Counted from the first letter of the stretch, positions 43,537-53,678 are shown. The stretch is 64,000 nt of DNA from G963665405 sp963665405 (GCA_963665405.2 OY762261.2:1-64000), one strand, 5' to 3'. Translations and numbers: made by a program. Notes: generated from the letters alone by a model not told the origin.

Positions 43537-45708
43537 TCACGGCACTGTGCGTGTCGTGACTGTCACCCGCGAGACCTCACTGAGCCCGGCAGCGTTGACC
43601 GCGTGGACACGGTAGATGTACTTGGTGCCGGGTTCGATGTCGGTCGTGTCGACATACGTTGTAGCAGTGCCGTTGGTGACCTCGAACTTGACGAAGGTGT
43701 CTTGCTTTGCCACCCTCCTCAGTATGAGGTAGCCTGTCGGCGGGTCGTCGCCCGCATCCCACATCAGCGTCACCGATTCGTGCGTGGAAGAGGCCGTCAG
43801 GCCCTGCGGGGACGGCGGAGATGTCCCGGCCACGTCCGTTACAGGGATGCTGGGAGTCGCCGCCGGTGTAGCGGTCACGCGTGAGACCTCACTGAGCCCG
43901 GCAGCGTTGACCGCGTGGACACGGTAGATGTACTTGGTGCCGGGTTCGATGTCGGTCGTGTCGACATACGTCGTGGCAGTGCCGTTGGTGACCTCAAACT
44001 TGCTGAAGGTGTCCTGCCTCGCGATCCTCCTCAGTACCAGGTAGCCCGTTACCGTCGGGTCGTCGGCCACATCCCACGTCAGGGTCACCGAGTCCTGCGT
44101 GGAGGAAGCCGTCAGGTTCTGAGGCGGTGGCGGGGGACATAGCACATCGTTGGTCGCGCCAGTCAGGCCGGGAGGACTTTCACTGATGCGCAGCATCAGA
44201 AGGTCTCCGTCATTCCAAGGCCGCTCGCATACCCCCCAGGTCAGCGCGCGTGTGCGGCCCTCCTCAAGAACGTCGACAGCGTCGTCGAAATCCAGCCGCA
44301 GCACGACCGTCCCGTCTAGGGCGATGAAGTCGATGTGATGGCCTGTGGGCCTCCCGGGCGGATCAATCTGCACCTCGACCCTTGCTGACTCCCACCGGAT
44401 CCGCTTGATGTCTGTTGTGCCCACCCCCTCAATGGCAAACGACGCCGGCTTCAAAACACCACGTGAGCCGTCGGCGCCTACCGCCGCGCCAATCACCACG
44501 GGATCGAAGAACGCCTCGTGAACAGTGCCCTCGGGTGCCGTCACGGTCATCGTCATTTCGTAGGTGAAGACGTGATTGCAGGGGATGAAGGGGAACCGGA
44601 GGAAGTTGTTATTGGCCCGGTATTCTCCTGCGGGAATCGGACGCGCAGAGACCACGGTCTGGGTGAATGTGAATGCGGAGCGTACTGGCACGAGGTCGCC
44701 AGTCACGACATTGAACAGGTCAGCGTCTCGTCCATCGAACCAGAGCTTTGATCTCTTTTCAGATGATTCCGCCCCTGCGACTTGGTCTTCATAGATCGTG
44801 GTGCCGGCGGGCTGGCCGGAGTCGAACTCATGTGTGGGATACATGCGGAAGACTCTCCGCCCCTTACCCTCGGCTATTAGGTATCTATCCTCGCGCGCAT
44901 ATCGATGCTTAAGCCTGACGCAATCTTTGTACTCTGCCGAGCCGTCGCCGGCGTCCAGCTCGGCGTTGACGGCTGCGGTCAGCTGCTTCAGGTCACCCAG
45001 CGTTATCGTTGGACCCGCAGGTGCGCTGGCACCGCTTGCGCCTGTAGCGCCGACTGGGGCGGTCGGCATGGCCAGGAGGAACTCCTGTCCGTCCCCCACC
45101 GTCCCGCTCTGGCCGGTAGCGCCCGAAGCGATCTCGGTCGACGGCAGCCACAACTTACTGTATTTGCTGGACAGGCTGTAATTGTCCTCGTAAGAAAATC
45201 CGCTCGCCAGGAAGTACCGGTTGTCACCCTGCAATGTTGGGAGGAGATCAAGCGGTACATCTTGCAAGAAGAAGACCGCCTCCCGATTATCCCACTGGGT
45301 ATCCCTTCGGGCGCGGATGTCGGGCAATGCGTCCTCGGCTTCCTGGCGGTTGTCGAAGTCATCGCCCACCCATATCGCTGTGATTTTGTCGTCACCTGCC
45401 CCACTCAGGTACTCACTGACCGCGAGGTCGAATTTCATGGTAGCGAAGTATTTCCCCTGAAGCCTGCCCGCCCCAGCCACAACCTCAATGGACTCGCTAG
45501 TCATCCGGGCCCTGACGACAGTGGGGTAGTTGGCGACCCTCTCTTCTAACGAAGTCTCACCACGTACAGGAACTGCGGCAGAGTGAACGCTCGTGTCTCT
45601 TGCCAGAGGTTGGGCAGGAACCGCATCGCCGGGCGTGTTGGCTCCCGTGCCCTGGCTGCACGCCATCAGCATCCCCGTCAAGAGAGCGATGAGGATCATT
45701 CGCATCAT
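43537..45708 (-). CDS. Lipoprotein with C-terminal fibronectin type III modules
   Basis: 723 residues. Signal peptide with lipobox LMAC (Cys17). The N-terminal domain of about 180 residues (VANYPTVVRARMTSESIEVV, YFATMKFDLAVSEYLSGAGD) is unknown. A collagen-like patch (VGATGASGASAPAGP) precedes a central beta-rich region (RREDRY-like RYAREDRYLIAEGKGRRVFR, CNHVFTYEMTMTVTAPEGTV). Two nearly identical fibronectin type III modules close the protein (LTASSTQDSVTLTWDVADDP, YIYRVHAVNAAGLSEVSRVT). The DNA of the two modules repeats almost exactly over about 240 bases, a recent duplication. The gene is transcribed after the following FN3/protease-like gene (8 bases apart), so they may form one operon. 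Confidence 0.82.
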   Translation of the reverse strand: MMRMILIALLTGMLMACSQGTGANTPGDAVPAQPLARDTSVHSAAVPVRGETSLEERVANYPTVVRARMTSESIEVVAGAGRLQGKYFATMKFDLAVSEYLSGAGDDKITAIWVGDDFDNRQEAEDALPDIRARRDTQWDNREAVFFLQDVPLDLLPTLQGDNRYFLASGFSYEDNYSLSSKYSKLWLPSTEIASGATGQSGTVGDGQEFLLAMPTAPVGATGASGASAPAGPTITLGDLKQLTAAVNAELDAGDGSAEYKDCVRLKHRYAREDRYLIAEGKGRRVFRMYPTHEFDSGQPAGTTIYEDQVAGAESSEKRSKLWFDGRDADLFNVVTGDLVPVRSAFTFTQTVVSARPIPAGEYRANNNFLRFPFIPCNHVFTYEMTMTVTAPEGTVHEAFFDPVVIGAAVGADGSRGVLKPASFAIEGVGTTDIKRIRWESARVEVQIDPPGRPTGHHIDFIALDGTVVLRLDFDDAVDVLEEGRTRALTWGVCERPWNDGDLLMLRISESPPGLTGATNDVLCPPPPPQNLTASSTQDSVTLTWDVADDPTVTGYLVLRRIARQDTFSKFEVTNGTATTYVDTTDIEPGTKYIYRVHAVNAAGLSEVSRVTATPAATPSIPVTDVAGTSPPSPQGLTASSTHESVTLMWDAGDDPPTGYLILRRVAKQDTFVKFEVTNGTATTYVDTTDIEPGTKYIYRVHAVNAAGLSEVSRVTVTTRTVP

Positions 45709-45716
45709 GGTTCTCC

Positions 45717-48345
45717 TTAGTGGCTCGTATGAAGGATGTAGATTGCCTTCAACTGCTCTAAGTCTTCATCCTTAATGTCCTGGGCAACCCAATGTTCGTT
45801 CATTATGGCGATCTGCCCCTGAAGTGTTGACGTATCTGCATAGAAGTCCGGCAGCCCCAGAGTGTGGCCAACGTGCAGCATAACCCAGTCAATGAAGGCG
45901 TACTGCTCCTGGTCGGCTGCCGTGCTGCTTGGTGTCGGGTCGCCATCTTTGGTTTGGTCGTCGGTCCAAACGATCCGATATGGGTCTAAACACATGGAAC
46001 CGGAGCAAACGTAGGCGGGTTCCTCAAAGACCATCGTCATATTCACCATGTGCTTGCCGGGGCCGGAGGAGTTGCCGTCTGTGCCCGGTTGCACGCATGC
46101 GTAGCTGTTTCCGCAACCGCCGCTGTCGTTGGTTTTTGTGGTGGTTGCCGTCTGGATGGTAACGATCCCGCCGTCAGCGTTGGCGCCGCCGCAACTGATG
46201 TCGACATCATCGCATATCTTCAGCCCCTTGTTCAGCACTACCATCTCGTTGTTCCAGTCCTCGGCAGCATCCTGAATTGCGTCTTCAATGATGCTGGACC
46301 CGATGGTACCCTTGGTGTACTTCGCCGTGTGATCCGCCTGATGTCCCCACCAGTACTCTAGATCGGGCGTCCTCGCACGAAGACCATCAGATTCGGGAGA
46401 GTCGCCGAACCTATTCGTGGCCACGACCTTGAAGGTGTATCTGCTGTCCGGGACCAGCCCAGTGATGTCGGCGCTGGCGCTTGTAAAGGCGATCGCCGCC
46501 GGCGGGTTTGGCTCAGGGTCAATCAGCACTTTGTAACTGTTCGCTCCTGGGACGACGTCCCAGAGAAGCTCGATTCCCCTGCCGCCTATGAGGAACCTGT
46601 ATGCAGGTTTGTTCGGTTTGGGCGGCCTTTCGTCCAGCACCTGAGTCTCCACCTCGCTCGATGGGTCGGATGTTCCCTGTACGCCCACGGCCTTGACCCT
46701 GTGCTTGTAGGTATCCCCCGGGGTCAACCCGCGAACGATTGCGCTAAACCGGTTGCCACTCCTCAGCGGAGTGGTTACAGTGAAGCTGTCGAAAGGCAAC
46801 TCGCGCCAGTCCGAGCCTATGAACACGTTCTTATGCTGCTCAACTACGTAGCCCGTCGCATCGAGAACGGCGTCCCACATGATCTGTATTTCACCGTGAT
46901 CGACGGACGAACTGGCAACATTCGCTGGTGCCAGAGGTGGGGCAAGGGTTACCTCGACCTCATTAGACGGCACTGATTCCACATCTGAATTCAGTGCCTT
47001 GACCCGGAACCTTTTGGCATCGTTGACAGAAAGGTTGCGCACGACGGCACTGCTGCCGATAATGGTGACTTCCGAGCCGAGGTCGACCCACGTGTGGAGG
47101 AAGGGTGCGAACGTCCGCCGCTTCCGTTGTTCCACCTTGTAGCCGGTGGCTTCGGCGACGGTGTCCCAGTTCAGAGATGCCTCCCCTCGCCCCGGACCAG
47201 ACGCGCCTGTGAGGTTCTGCGGCGCGGGCGGTGGGGCCGGAACCGGACATGCGTCGGTCGTCTCCGAAACGCCGGATGAAGGGTTGCCATATGTGTAGGA
47301 GTAGGGGCTGCCATCGCCACGGGCGCGGACCTGGAAGTCGTAGCTCGTGTCGCAGTCCAACCCGTCCACCGTATCGGACGTGCTTGAGTACACGTAGCCA
47401 GCGTGGAGCCAACTGATGGAACTGCTCCTGCGGTACTCGACCTTGTAGGCCCCCGCGTCGGTTACGTCATTCCAACTCAGGCTGACACTGGTCTCGGTAG
47501 ATGCAGTTGCACGGAGGCCGGTGGGAGCGGGGGCTGTAGGAGGGTCGGTGGTCCTCGACACGCTGGTCGAGGGACTGCCGTAAGTGTACGAATAGGGGCT
47601 GCCGTCGCCGCGGGCGCGGACCTGGAAGTCGTAGGCGGTGTTGGGATCAAGCCCGGACACCGTCCTGGAGGTGCCGAAAGTGTAGCTGGCGTGGAGCCAA
47701 CTGCTGGAGCTGCTCCTCCGATACTCGACCTTGTAGTAATGGGCGTCGGTTACGGCGTTCCAACTCAGGCTGACGCTATCGTCGGTGTCCGAGGTTACCC
47801 TGAGTCCCGTCGGGGCCGGAGCCACACATGCGTCGGTCGTCTCCGAAACGCTGGATGAAGGGTTGCCATATGTATAGGAGTAGGGGCTGCCGTCGCCCCG
47901 CGCCCGGACCTGAAAGTAGTAGCTCGGACCTGTTGCAGTCCAACCCGTCCACCGTATCGGACGTGCTTGAGTACACGTAGCCAGCGTGGAGCCAACTGAT
48001 GGAACCGCTCCTTCGGTATTCGACCTTGTAGGCCCCCGCGTCGGTTACCGCATTCCAACTCAGGCTGACGCTATCGTCGGTGTCCGAGGTTACCGTGAGT
48101 CCCGTCGGCGCGGGCGCAACCGGAACCGGACATGCGTCGGTCGTCTCCGAAACGCTGGATGAAGGGTTGCCATATGTATAGGAGTAGGGGCTGCCGTCGC
48201 CCCGCGCCCGGACCTGAAAGTAGTAGCTCGTGTTGCAGTCCAACCCGTCCACCGTATCGGACGTGCTTGAGTACACGTAGCCAGCGTGGAGCCAACTGAT
48301 GGAACCGCTCCTTCGGTACTCGACCTTGTAGGCCCCCGCGTCGGT
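45717..48345 (-). pseudogene. Fibronectin-repeat protein with a degenerate metalloprotease-like end, 5' part lost to IS3
   Basis: The main open part (45717-47825) has five to six fibronectin type III modules (SVSLSWNDVTDAGAYKVEYR, YDFQVRARGDGSPYSYTYGN) and a C-terminal domain of about 230 residues. That domain resembles matrixin-like proteases (EDAIQDAAEDWNNEMVVLNK, then VMLHVGHTLGLPDFYAD). The zinc motif should read HExGHTLGLPD; here LHVGHTLG lacks the Glu, so catalysis is doubtful. Upstream, nearly identical modules continue, but an extra GACC near 47925 shifts the frame, and the IS3 copy at 48346 removes the signal peptide and start. Confidence 0.75.
47230..48345 (-). repeat. Tandem, nearly identical fibronectin-module DNA repeats
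   Basis: Units of about 300 bases encoding AGYVYSSTSDTVDGLDC and RARGDGSPYSYTYGN recur at about 47270-47520, 47820-48110 and 48120-48345, with only a few base differences. They are prone to unequal recombination and assembly collapse. Confidence 0.75.
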
Positions 48346-48410
48346 AGAGGTGGTCTCGTTTGTCTGAACAGCGCTGCCCGGTTTGATAAGTGGAATCGCG
48401 CTGCCGTGCG

Positions 48411-49238
48411 TTAGGCCGCCGCGGACTCGGCAGGCGCTCTGTCAAAGAACTGGTCCGGCGTCATTCCCCCAAGGCTCGAATGGGGCCGTCCGGCATTGTA
48501 AAACTCGAAGTACCGCCCGAGTCCAGTTCTGGCTTCCGGGACCGATTCGTAGGCTCTCAGGTACACCTCCTCGTACTTGACGCTCTTCCACAGCCGTTCG
48601 ACGAACACGTTATCCTTCCAGCTTCCCTTCCCGTCCATGCTGATCTGGATCCCATTGGCTTTCAGCAGGCCGGTGAAGGCGTCACTTGTGAACTGGCTTC
48701 CCTGATCTGTGTTGAATATCTCCGGCGCGCCGTGGCGTCCCAGGGATTCTTCGAGCGCCTCCACGCAGAAGTCTGTGTCCATTGTGACCGATACCCGCCA
48801 GGCCAGCACCTTGCGGCTATGCCAGTCCATCACTGCGGCTAGGTACACGAACCCCCTTGCCATCGGAATGTACGTGATATCCATTGCCCACACCTGGTTG
48901 GGCCTGCTCACCTCAAGCCCGCGCAGCAGGTACGGATACACCGTATGGTCGGGCCGTCGCCGGCTGGTGTTGGGCTTGCGGTACAGCGCCTCGATGCCCA
49001 TCCGCCGCATCAGTGTGGCGATGTGTCTACGCCTGGAGGAGAGTCCCTCCTGGCGGAGCAGGCCTCGCATCATCCTACTGCCTGCAAACGGATACTCAAG
49101 GTGCAGCTCATCGATGCGGCGCATCAGTCCGAGACCGGCTTCGCCCACCGGCCGTGGCCGGTAGTAGATGCTCCCGCGGCTGATGCCCACTGCCTTTGCC
49201 TGGCGGGCGAGAGGCAGCTTGTGATCGCGGTCGATCAT
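48411..49238 (-). CDS. IS3-family transposase OrfB, copy 2
   Basis: 275 residues, the same as copy 1 except Arg for Gly in LSSRRRH. All DDE motifs are present (AMDITYIPM, NTDQGSQFTS, VERLWKSVKYEE). Confidence 0.95.
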   Translation of the reverse strand: MIDRDHKLPLARQAKAVGISRGSIYYRPRPVGEAGLGLMRRIDELHLEYPFAGSRMMRGLLRQEGLSSRRRHIATLMRRMGIEALYRKPNTSRRRPDHTVYPYLLRGLEVSRPNQVWAMDITYIPMARGFVYLAAVMDWHSRKVLAWRVSVTMDTDFCVEALEESLGRHGAPEIFNTDQGSQFTSDAFTGLLKANGIQISMDGKGSWKDNVFVERLWKSVKYEEVYLRAYESVPEARTGLGRYFEFYNAGRPHSSLGGMTPDQFFDRAPAESAAA

Positions 49239-49540
49239 CGCCTTGCGCCCGGCAATCCCGCCTTCGTGAGCGCGGCCTCTAAAAAATCGTTCTCCAACGC
49301 AAGCTCACCGATCTTGGCGTGAAGGACCTTCATATCTACCGGCTTTTCAGCCTGCCCTGTCCCGGCGCCAAATAACTGCGCCGCCCGATCCAGCAACTGG
49401 GTCTTCCACTGCGTGATCTGGTTCGGGTGCACATCGAACTGGCTTGCCAGCTCCGAAAGTGTCCGGTCGCCGCGCACTGCGGCAAGAGCCACCTTCGCCT
49501 TGAACTCTGCCGAGTGGTTACGGCGGGGTCGTCTGCTCAT
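49235..49540 (-). CDS. IS3-family OrfA, copy 2
   Basis: 101 residues, identical in sequence to copy 1, overlapping orfB by four bases. HTH and leucine-zipper regions are intact. Confidence 0.93.
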   Translation of the reverse strand: MSRRPRRNHSAEFKAKVALAAVRGDRTLSELASQFDVHPNQITQWKTQLLDRAAQLFGAGTGQAEKPVDMKVLHAKIGELALENDFLEAALTKAGLPGARR

Positions 49541-49656
49541 CTCTCGCTCCTGTCTCCGAGAGCACTATCATGCCCTCAATCAGGCAGCGATTCCACTTAT
49601 CCCCCTGTTCAGATTTCCGGAGCCACTTCTGTATTCACCACCAACCCCCCATTCAT

Positions 49657-51374
49657 TAGCCCGAATCCACCGAAGGACGGCCTTGGGGACAGCCCATGAA
49701 GAAGCTAGAGGGTGCTCCTCTGAATCTGGGATAATGGTTTTGGAACAGAAACCCGCGCGGAAACAAGGAGCACCCAATAGATGCTGCCACAGAACAAACC
49801 CGACCGTATCCGCATCCTCTTTGACGACCATCGCCTGGTGGCCAATGCCGGCCTGCTCGTGCCGGCCACCCTCGCCCGGCACCTGGGCCTGCGAGAACTC
49901 GTCGACCATCACCTTGACCTCGGCGGCGCGCCGGGACGGGCGAACACGGGGGACAAGATGCTGACGCTGGTCGCTTCCGCGCTGGCTGGCGGCGACTGCA
50001 TCGACGACGCCGATGCGCTGCGCGCTGGTGGGACGGTCGGTGTTCTAGGCTGCGTGGTCAAGGCGCCATCCACCCTGGGGACCTTCCTGCGCAGCTTCCG
50101 GTGGGGGCATGTCCGTCAACTCGACCGCGTGAGCCGCCAGTTGTTGGCCCGGGCCTGGGCCGCTGGGGCCGGACCCGGCGACTCGCCCCTGACCATCGAC
50201 CTGGACTCGACCATCTGCGAGACCTATGGACTGGCCAAGGAGGGAGCGCGCCACCACGGCTATCCCGGCAAGCGGGGCTATCACCCCCTGTTGGCCGTCG
50301 CCGCCGGCACCGGCGACGTGCTGATGTCCCGGCTGCGCGAGGGCCGCGCCAACACCGCTCGGGGCGCCGCCCACTTCCTGCGTGAAACGGTGAGCCGGGT
50401 TCGCCGTGCCGGGGCCAGCGGGCAACTTACGGCGCGGGCCGACAGCGGCTTCTACGCCCACGCTCTCGTCGCCGCCTGTCGTGAGATGGATGTCCGCTTC
50501 TCCATCACCATCCGCCAGCACAAAAGCCTGCGGAACCTGATCGAGGCGATTCCCGATGCAGACTGGACGCCGGTCCCCTACTGGATGGACGGCGCCGCCG
50601 ATGTGGCGCAGTCCACCTACACCCCCTTCCGGACTGAGCCCGGCGCCGCACCGGTGCGGCTCATCGTCCGGCGGGTGAAGCCCACGCCCGGTTCCCAACT
50701 GGCCCTCTTCGCCACCTACAGCTATCACGGCTTCATCACCGACCGGGACGGAGAGACCCTGGAACTGGAGGCCGACCACCGCCGCCACGCCGAGATCGAG
50801 AACGCCATTCGAGACCTCAAGTACGGCGTCGGTCTGAACCACATGCCGTCCGGCCGCTTCGCCGCCAACGGCGCTTGGCTGGCGGTACAGGTGATGGCCC
50901 ACAACCTGGCCCGCTGGACGGCGCGGATCGGTCTGGGCGAGCAGATCGCGACCACCAAGACCCTTCGGCGACGGTTCTTCTCCCTGGCCGGACGGCTCAC
51001 CCCCTCGGCACGCCGCCTCACCCTGCATCTGCCACAGCGCTGGCCTTGGGAAACCCAGTTCAGTCGCGCCCTGGCACGGCTGCGAGCGATTCCACTCCCA
51101 GCCTGACGGCGCCCGTCCGCAACTGACCCGCCATCCGCCCAACCGAACGTCCCCGCAAACTCGCGCCAGTCCGGTCCGCGAGCACCTCTCGCCGCGTCCT
51201 CTCCCCGCCATCTCGCCCTACCCAACGTCCCCAGACGGTCACAAGGTCTCCCCGCGGCGGCTGAAGACAGACACCGGCCCCATTTACCCGAATCGTGCCC
51301 GGACCATCGCCTCCCTTTGCCCCTCATCACCCATTCTGCTGCTGCAACGTCATACCTTCGGTGGATTCGGGCTA
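49657..51374 (+). mobile_element. IS1380-family element, complete copy
   Basis: About 1.72 kb with perfect 20-bp inverted ends TAGCCCGAATCCACCGAAGG (49657-49676 and complement at 51355-51374). No clear 4-bp target duplication was found. It lies 26 bases from the right end of IS3 copy 2. Confidence 0.88.
49781..51106 (+). CDS. IS1380-family transposase
   Basis: 441 residues, start after AACAAGGAGCACCCAATAG. DDE-type features: LTIDLDSTICETYGLAKEGA (Asp), LTARADSGFYAHALVAACRE (Asp) and HRRHAEIENAIRDLKYGVGL (Glu), followed by MPSGRFAANGAWLAVQVMAH-NLARW, which is typical of the family. Intact, and the probable source of the decayed copy near 41 kb. Confidence 0.93.
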   Translation: MLPQNKPDRIRILFDDHRLVANAGLLVPATLARHLGLRELVDHHLDLGGAPGRANTGDKMLTLVASALAGGDCIDDADALRAGGTVGVLGCVVKAPSTLGTFLRSFRWGHVRQLDRVSRQLLARAWAAGAGPGDSPLTIDLDSTICETYGLAKEGARHHGYPGKRGYHPLLAVAAGTGDVLMSRLREGRANTARGAAHFLRETVSRVRRAGASGQLTARADSGFYAHALVAACREMDVRFSITIRQHKSLRNLIEAIPDADWTPVPYWMDGAADVAQSTYTPFRTEPGAAPVRLIVRRVKPTPGSQLALFATYSYHGFITDRDGETLELEADHRRHAEIENAIRDLKYGVGLNHMPSGRFAANGAWLAVQVMAHNLARWTARIGLGEQIATTKTLRRRFFSLAGRLTPSARRLTLHLPQRWPWETQFSRALARLRAIPLPA

Positions 51375-51480
51375 AAGGGTACGGGGCGCTGCAAACTCAC
51401 GACAACGAAGAGGCTGTATACTACCGCCCAGCCTCAGTCCCTGGAAGGTGTGTCCCACACACTCAATCGGAAGGCCAAGA

Positions 51481-52458
51481 ATGATGATGATGCCAGCGGC
51501 TCTGCCGTACGGCCTGCGACAGATCCGGTGCGAGGAGATACCCGTCCCGGAGCCTGAGCCCGGAAAGGTGCTGGTCAGGTCGCGGCTGGCCTCGATCTGC
51601 GGTAGCGACCTTCATGTCGTGTACATGGGATGGAACGCTCGGGAGTTCCCGCTGCCCCACGGTCATCCGGGTCACGAGGGGGCCGGAGAGGTGGTCGACG
51701 GGGGAGGGACCGAGTTCTCGCCCGGCGACGTGGTCCTGACGGTTCCCAGCTTCTGGAAGTCGAAGGCATTCGCCGGCTACCAGCTCCTCGACCCCGAGTA
51801 TCTGCTGAGGCTGCCCGACTCCGTCCCACTTGCCCACCTACTGATGGCGCAGCAGCTGGGGACGGTGGTTTACTCGTGCAAGAGGCTTCGATCCCTCTCC
51901 GGTCAGACCGTCGTGGTCCTGGGGCAGGGCTCGGTAGGGCTGTTTCACGACTTCATGCTCCGCCGGATCGGAGCCCACCGCATTATCGCTGTCGAGCCCG
52001 TGCGGGAACGACTCGCCGCGGCAAGGGCGATGGGCGTGGATGAGGCGATCGACGTGACGGGAGCGCGGGCTACCCAGGCCGTACTCGATCTGACCGGAGG
52101 GCAGGGCGCGGACCTGGTGATCGACGCCGTCGGCAGCGAGGGAACGCTGAATCAGGCCCTAAGCCTGGCTCGCCCGCTTGGGAAAATCGTGGTTTTCGGC
52201 CTGCCGCCCGGGATGGACCGAGTGCCGTTCGACTGGGACACCTTCTTCCGAAGGCGCCTGACGATGCAGTCGGTGTACGGCGCACAGGACGAGCCGGGGC
52301 TGGCGGCGTTCAGGCTGGCGGTCGACTACATCGTGAGGGGGGACATCGACGTCGCTCCGTTCGTGACGCACCAGCTCCCGGTCTGGAAGGTCCAGGAGGC
52401 GTTCGACCTGGCGGACTCGAAAGGGGACGGCGCCCTGAAGGTCTCGCTCACGTTCTAG
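51481..52458 (+). CDS. Zinc-type medium-chain alcohol/polyol dehydrogenase
   Basis: 325 residues from the ATG at 51481 (GGAAGG upstream). GroES-like catalytic domain with ASICGSDLHVVYMG (zinc Cys) and PHGHPGHEGAGEVVDGGG (His and Glu). Rossmann domain with VVVLGQGSVGLFHDFMLRRI, the GxGxxG NAD(P) motif. VYGAQDEPGLAAFRLAVDYI follows near the end. No structural-zinc Cys cluster is seen. It oxidises an alcohol or polyol with NAD(P); the substrate cannot be told. First gene of the ordinary chromosomal part after the IS cluster. Confidence 0.85.
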   Translation: MMMMPAALPYGLRQIRCEEIPVPEPEPGKVLVRSRLASICGSDLHVVYMGWNAREFPLPHGHPGHEGAGEVVDGGGTEFSPGDVVLTVPSFWKSKAFAGYQLLDPEYLLRLPDSVPLAHLLMAQQLGTVVYSCKRLRSLSGQTVVVLGQGSVGLFHDFMLRRIGAHRIIAVEPVRERLAAARAMGVDEAIDVTGARATQAVLDLTGGQGADLVIDAVGSEGTLNQALSLARPLGKIVVFGLPPGMDRVPFDWDTFFRRRLTMQSVYGAQDEPGLAAFRLAVDYIVRGDIDVAPFVTHQLPVWKVQEAFDLADSKGDGALKVSLTF

Positions 52459-52524
52459 AGAGGACTGTCATCGCGCGGTAGTTGCGCAAGTTGCTGTGTG
52501 CTCACTCGGTCTCCGGGTACTTGT

Positions 52525-53220
52525 TCATTCGATTCGATCGCGTTTCGCAATGTTGTGACGCGCACAGAGTAGCTGCACGTTCCCGGCAACCAGGGAGGTT
52601 CCACCTCTGGAGTAGGGGAGCACGTGGTCGAAGTGCAGTTCCTCCGAAGCACTGCAGAGCACACACTTACCGCCGTCACGTTTCCACACTTCAAGTTTCA
52701 CCTGGGTAGGAATGACGCGTCGACGAGTTTCACTTGATCGAAGCGGCGAGTTGGGCTCTTCCTCTCCCGCTACGAATACGGCAACAAGCTCGAATTTGAA
52801 CACCTGTCTTCCATCGCCCGTTTCGCGCCAGGAGTCGACGAGATGGAACAACCCGTTGTAGGACCAGATGCCTTGTCGTAGCTTCTCATAGACGCGTACT
52901 CGTTCCGGCGGCCGAGCACCTCGTTTCGCTTGCTTGGCGGCTTCGCTGAAGAGTCCGTTTTGGGTCAGGGCGCCTGATGGAGTTCGTTCGGGCTGGTTCA
53001 CCTGCTTCGGGTCGGGTACCAACGCACTCCGTGGCTCATCGTGTCCTTCGTATATGAGCACGGTTCCTTCGTCCCGCAGTTCGTCTTCGTAGGGAGCATT
53101 CGGACGGAGGGACATCAGGATCACGGAGTGGCCCCCTCCGCGCCCGAAGTTCATGCCCCTCTGCAGGCTCTCCCCTTCGCGCTCGCACATTTCGAGGTAG
53201 GAGATGATCTCGTTTTCCAT
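52525..53220 (-). CDS. HNH endonuclease-domain protein
   Basis: 231 residues from the ATG at 53220. The C-terminal HNH nuclease motif is complete: KCVLCSASEELHFDHVLPYS-RGG...NVQLLCARHNIAK, with two CxxC-type zinc pairs. The N-terminal 130 residues (MNFGRGGGHSVILMSLRPNA, PYEDELRDEGTVLIYEGHDE, GIWSYNGLFHLVDSWRE) look like a separate ligand-binding domain reminiscent of SRA/YDG-type readers linked to HNH nucleases. That comparison is tentative. The protein could be a modification-dependent nuclease. It converges with the dehydrogenase gene and follows the flavoprotein gene. Confidence 0.78.
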   Translation of the reverse strand: MENEIISYLEMCEREGESLQRGMNFGRGGGHSVILMSLRPNAPYEDELRDEGTVLIYEGHDEPRSALVPDPKQVNQPERTPSGALTQNGLFSEAAKQAKRGARPPERVRVYEKLRQGIWSYNGLFHLVDSWRETGDGRQVFKFELVAVFVAGEEEPNSPLRSSETRRRVIPTQVKLEVWKRDGGKCVLCSASEELHFDHVLPYSRGGTSLVAGNVQLLCARHNIAKRDRIE

Positions 53221-53237
53221 CGCTGAGACGCTGCCCG

Positions 53238-53678
53238 TCAGGGCACGTACCGGGGGTGCCACTCGCCGCCGGTCCAGGTGGTGAACTTGCCGGGGTCTAT
53301 TCGGATCAGGACCCGCGGGATGTGTTTGGTGTCCTCGTAGTATTTGTGCCCAGCCTCCTGGCCGACGTACTTGATGGCCCACGGCTCCCAGTCCCCGAAC
53401 CAGCTCATGTCGAGGATCTCGGCACGGCCACTCGCTGTTACTCTGGTATACGGGGCGTTCTGGGTGTCGATGCAGATGGCGACCCGGCTGTCGGCCCGGA
53501 CGTACGGAACCCAGCGGTTCTGGACCCGGGCGGCGATGTCGAACGACTTGCCGTCGTAGTGGTACCACAGCGGGACCACGTAGGGCCATCCATCGGGCGT
53601 CAGGGTGGCCAGCTTCAGGAGCGGCTGAGGATCGCCCGTCAGGAACTCGTGCAGCTCTCGCTCGGATAACGCCGGCAC
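53238..53678 (-). CDS. Pyridoxamine-phosphate-oxidase-fold flavoprotein
   Basis: 146 residues from a GTG with GGAGGTGAG upstream. Split-barrel fold: KLATLTPDGWPYVVPLWYHY, NRWVPYVRADSRVAICIDTQ, TRVTASGRAEILD. Relatives bind FMN or F420 and act on small oxidisable compounds. The short length fits the PPOX group rather than true PdxH. Divergent from the amidase, upstream of the HNH gene. Confidence 0.78.
   Translation of the reverse strand: MPALSERELHEFLTGDPQPLLKLATLTPDGWPYVVPLWYHYDGKSFDIAARVQNRWVPYVRADSRVAICIDTQNAPYTRVTASGRAEILDMSWFGDWEPWAIKYVGQEAGHKYYEDTKHIPRVLIRIDPGKFTTWTGGEWHPRYVP

Larger units (their letters stand above)
48346..49630 (-). mobile_element. IS3-family insertion sequence, copy 2
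   Basis: 1285 bp, the same orientation and length as the copy at 8989-10273, with two base differences noticed (near 48859 and 49034). Right flank GTA; the left flank is the interrupted fibronectin gene. Confidence 0.92.
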
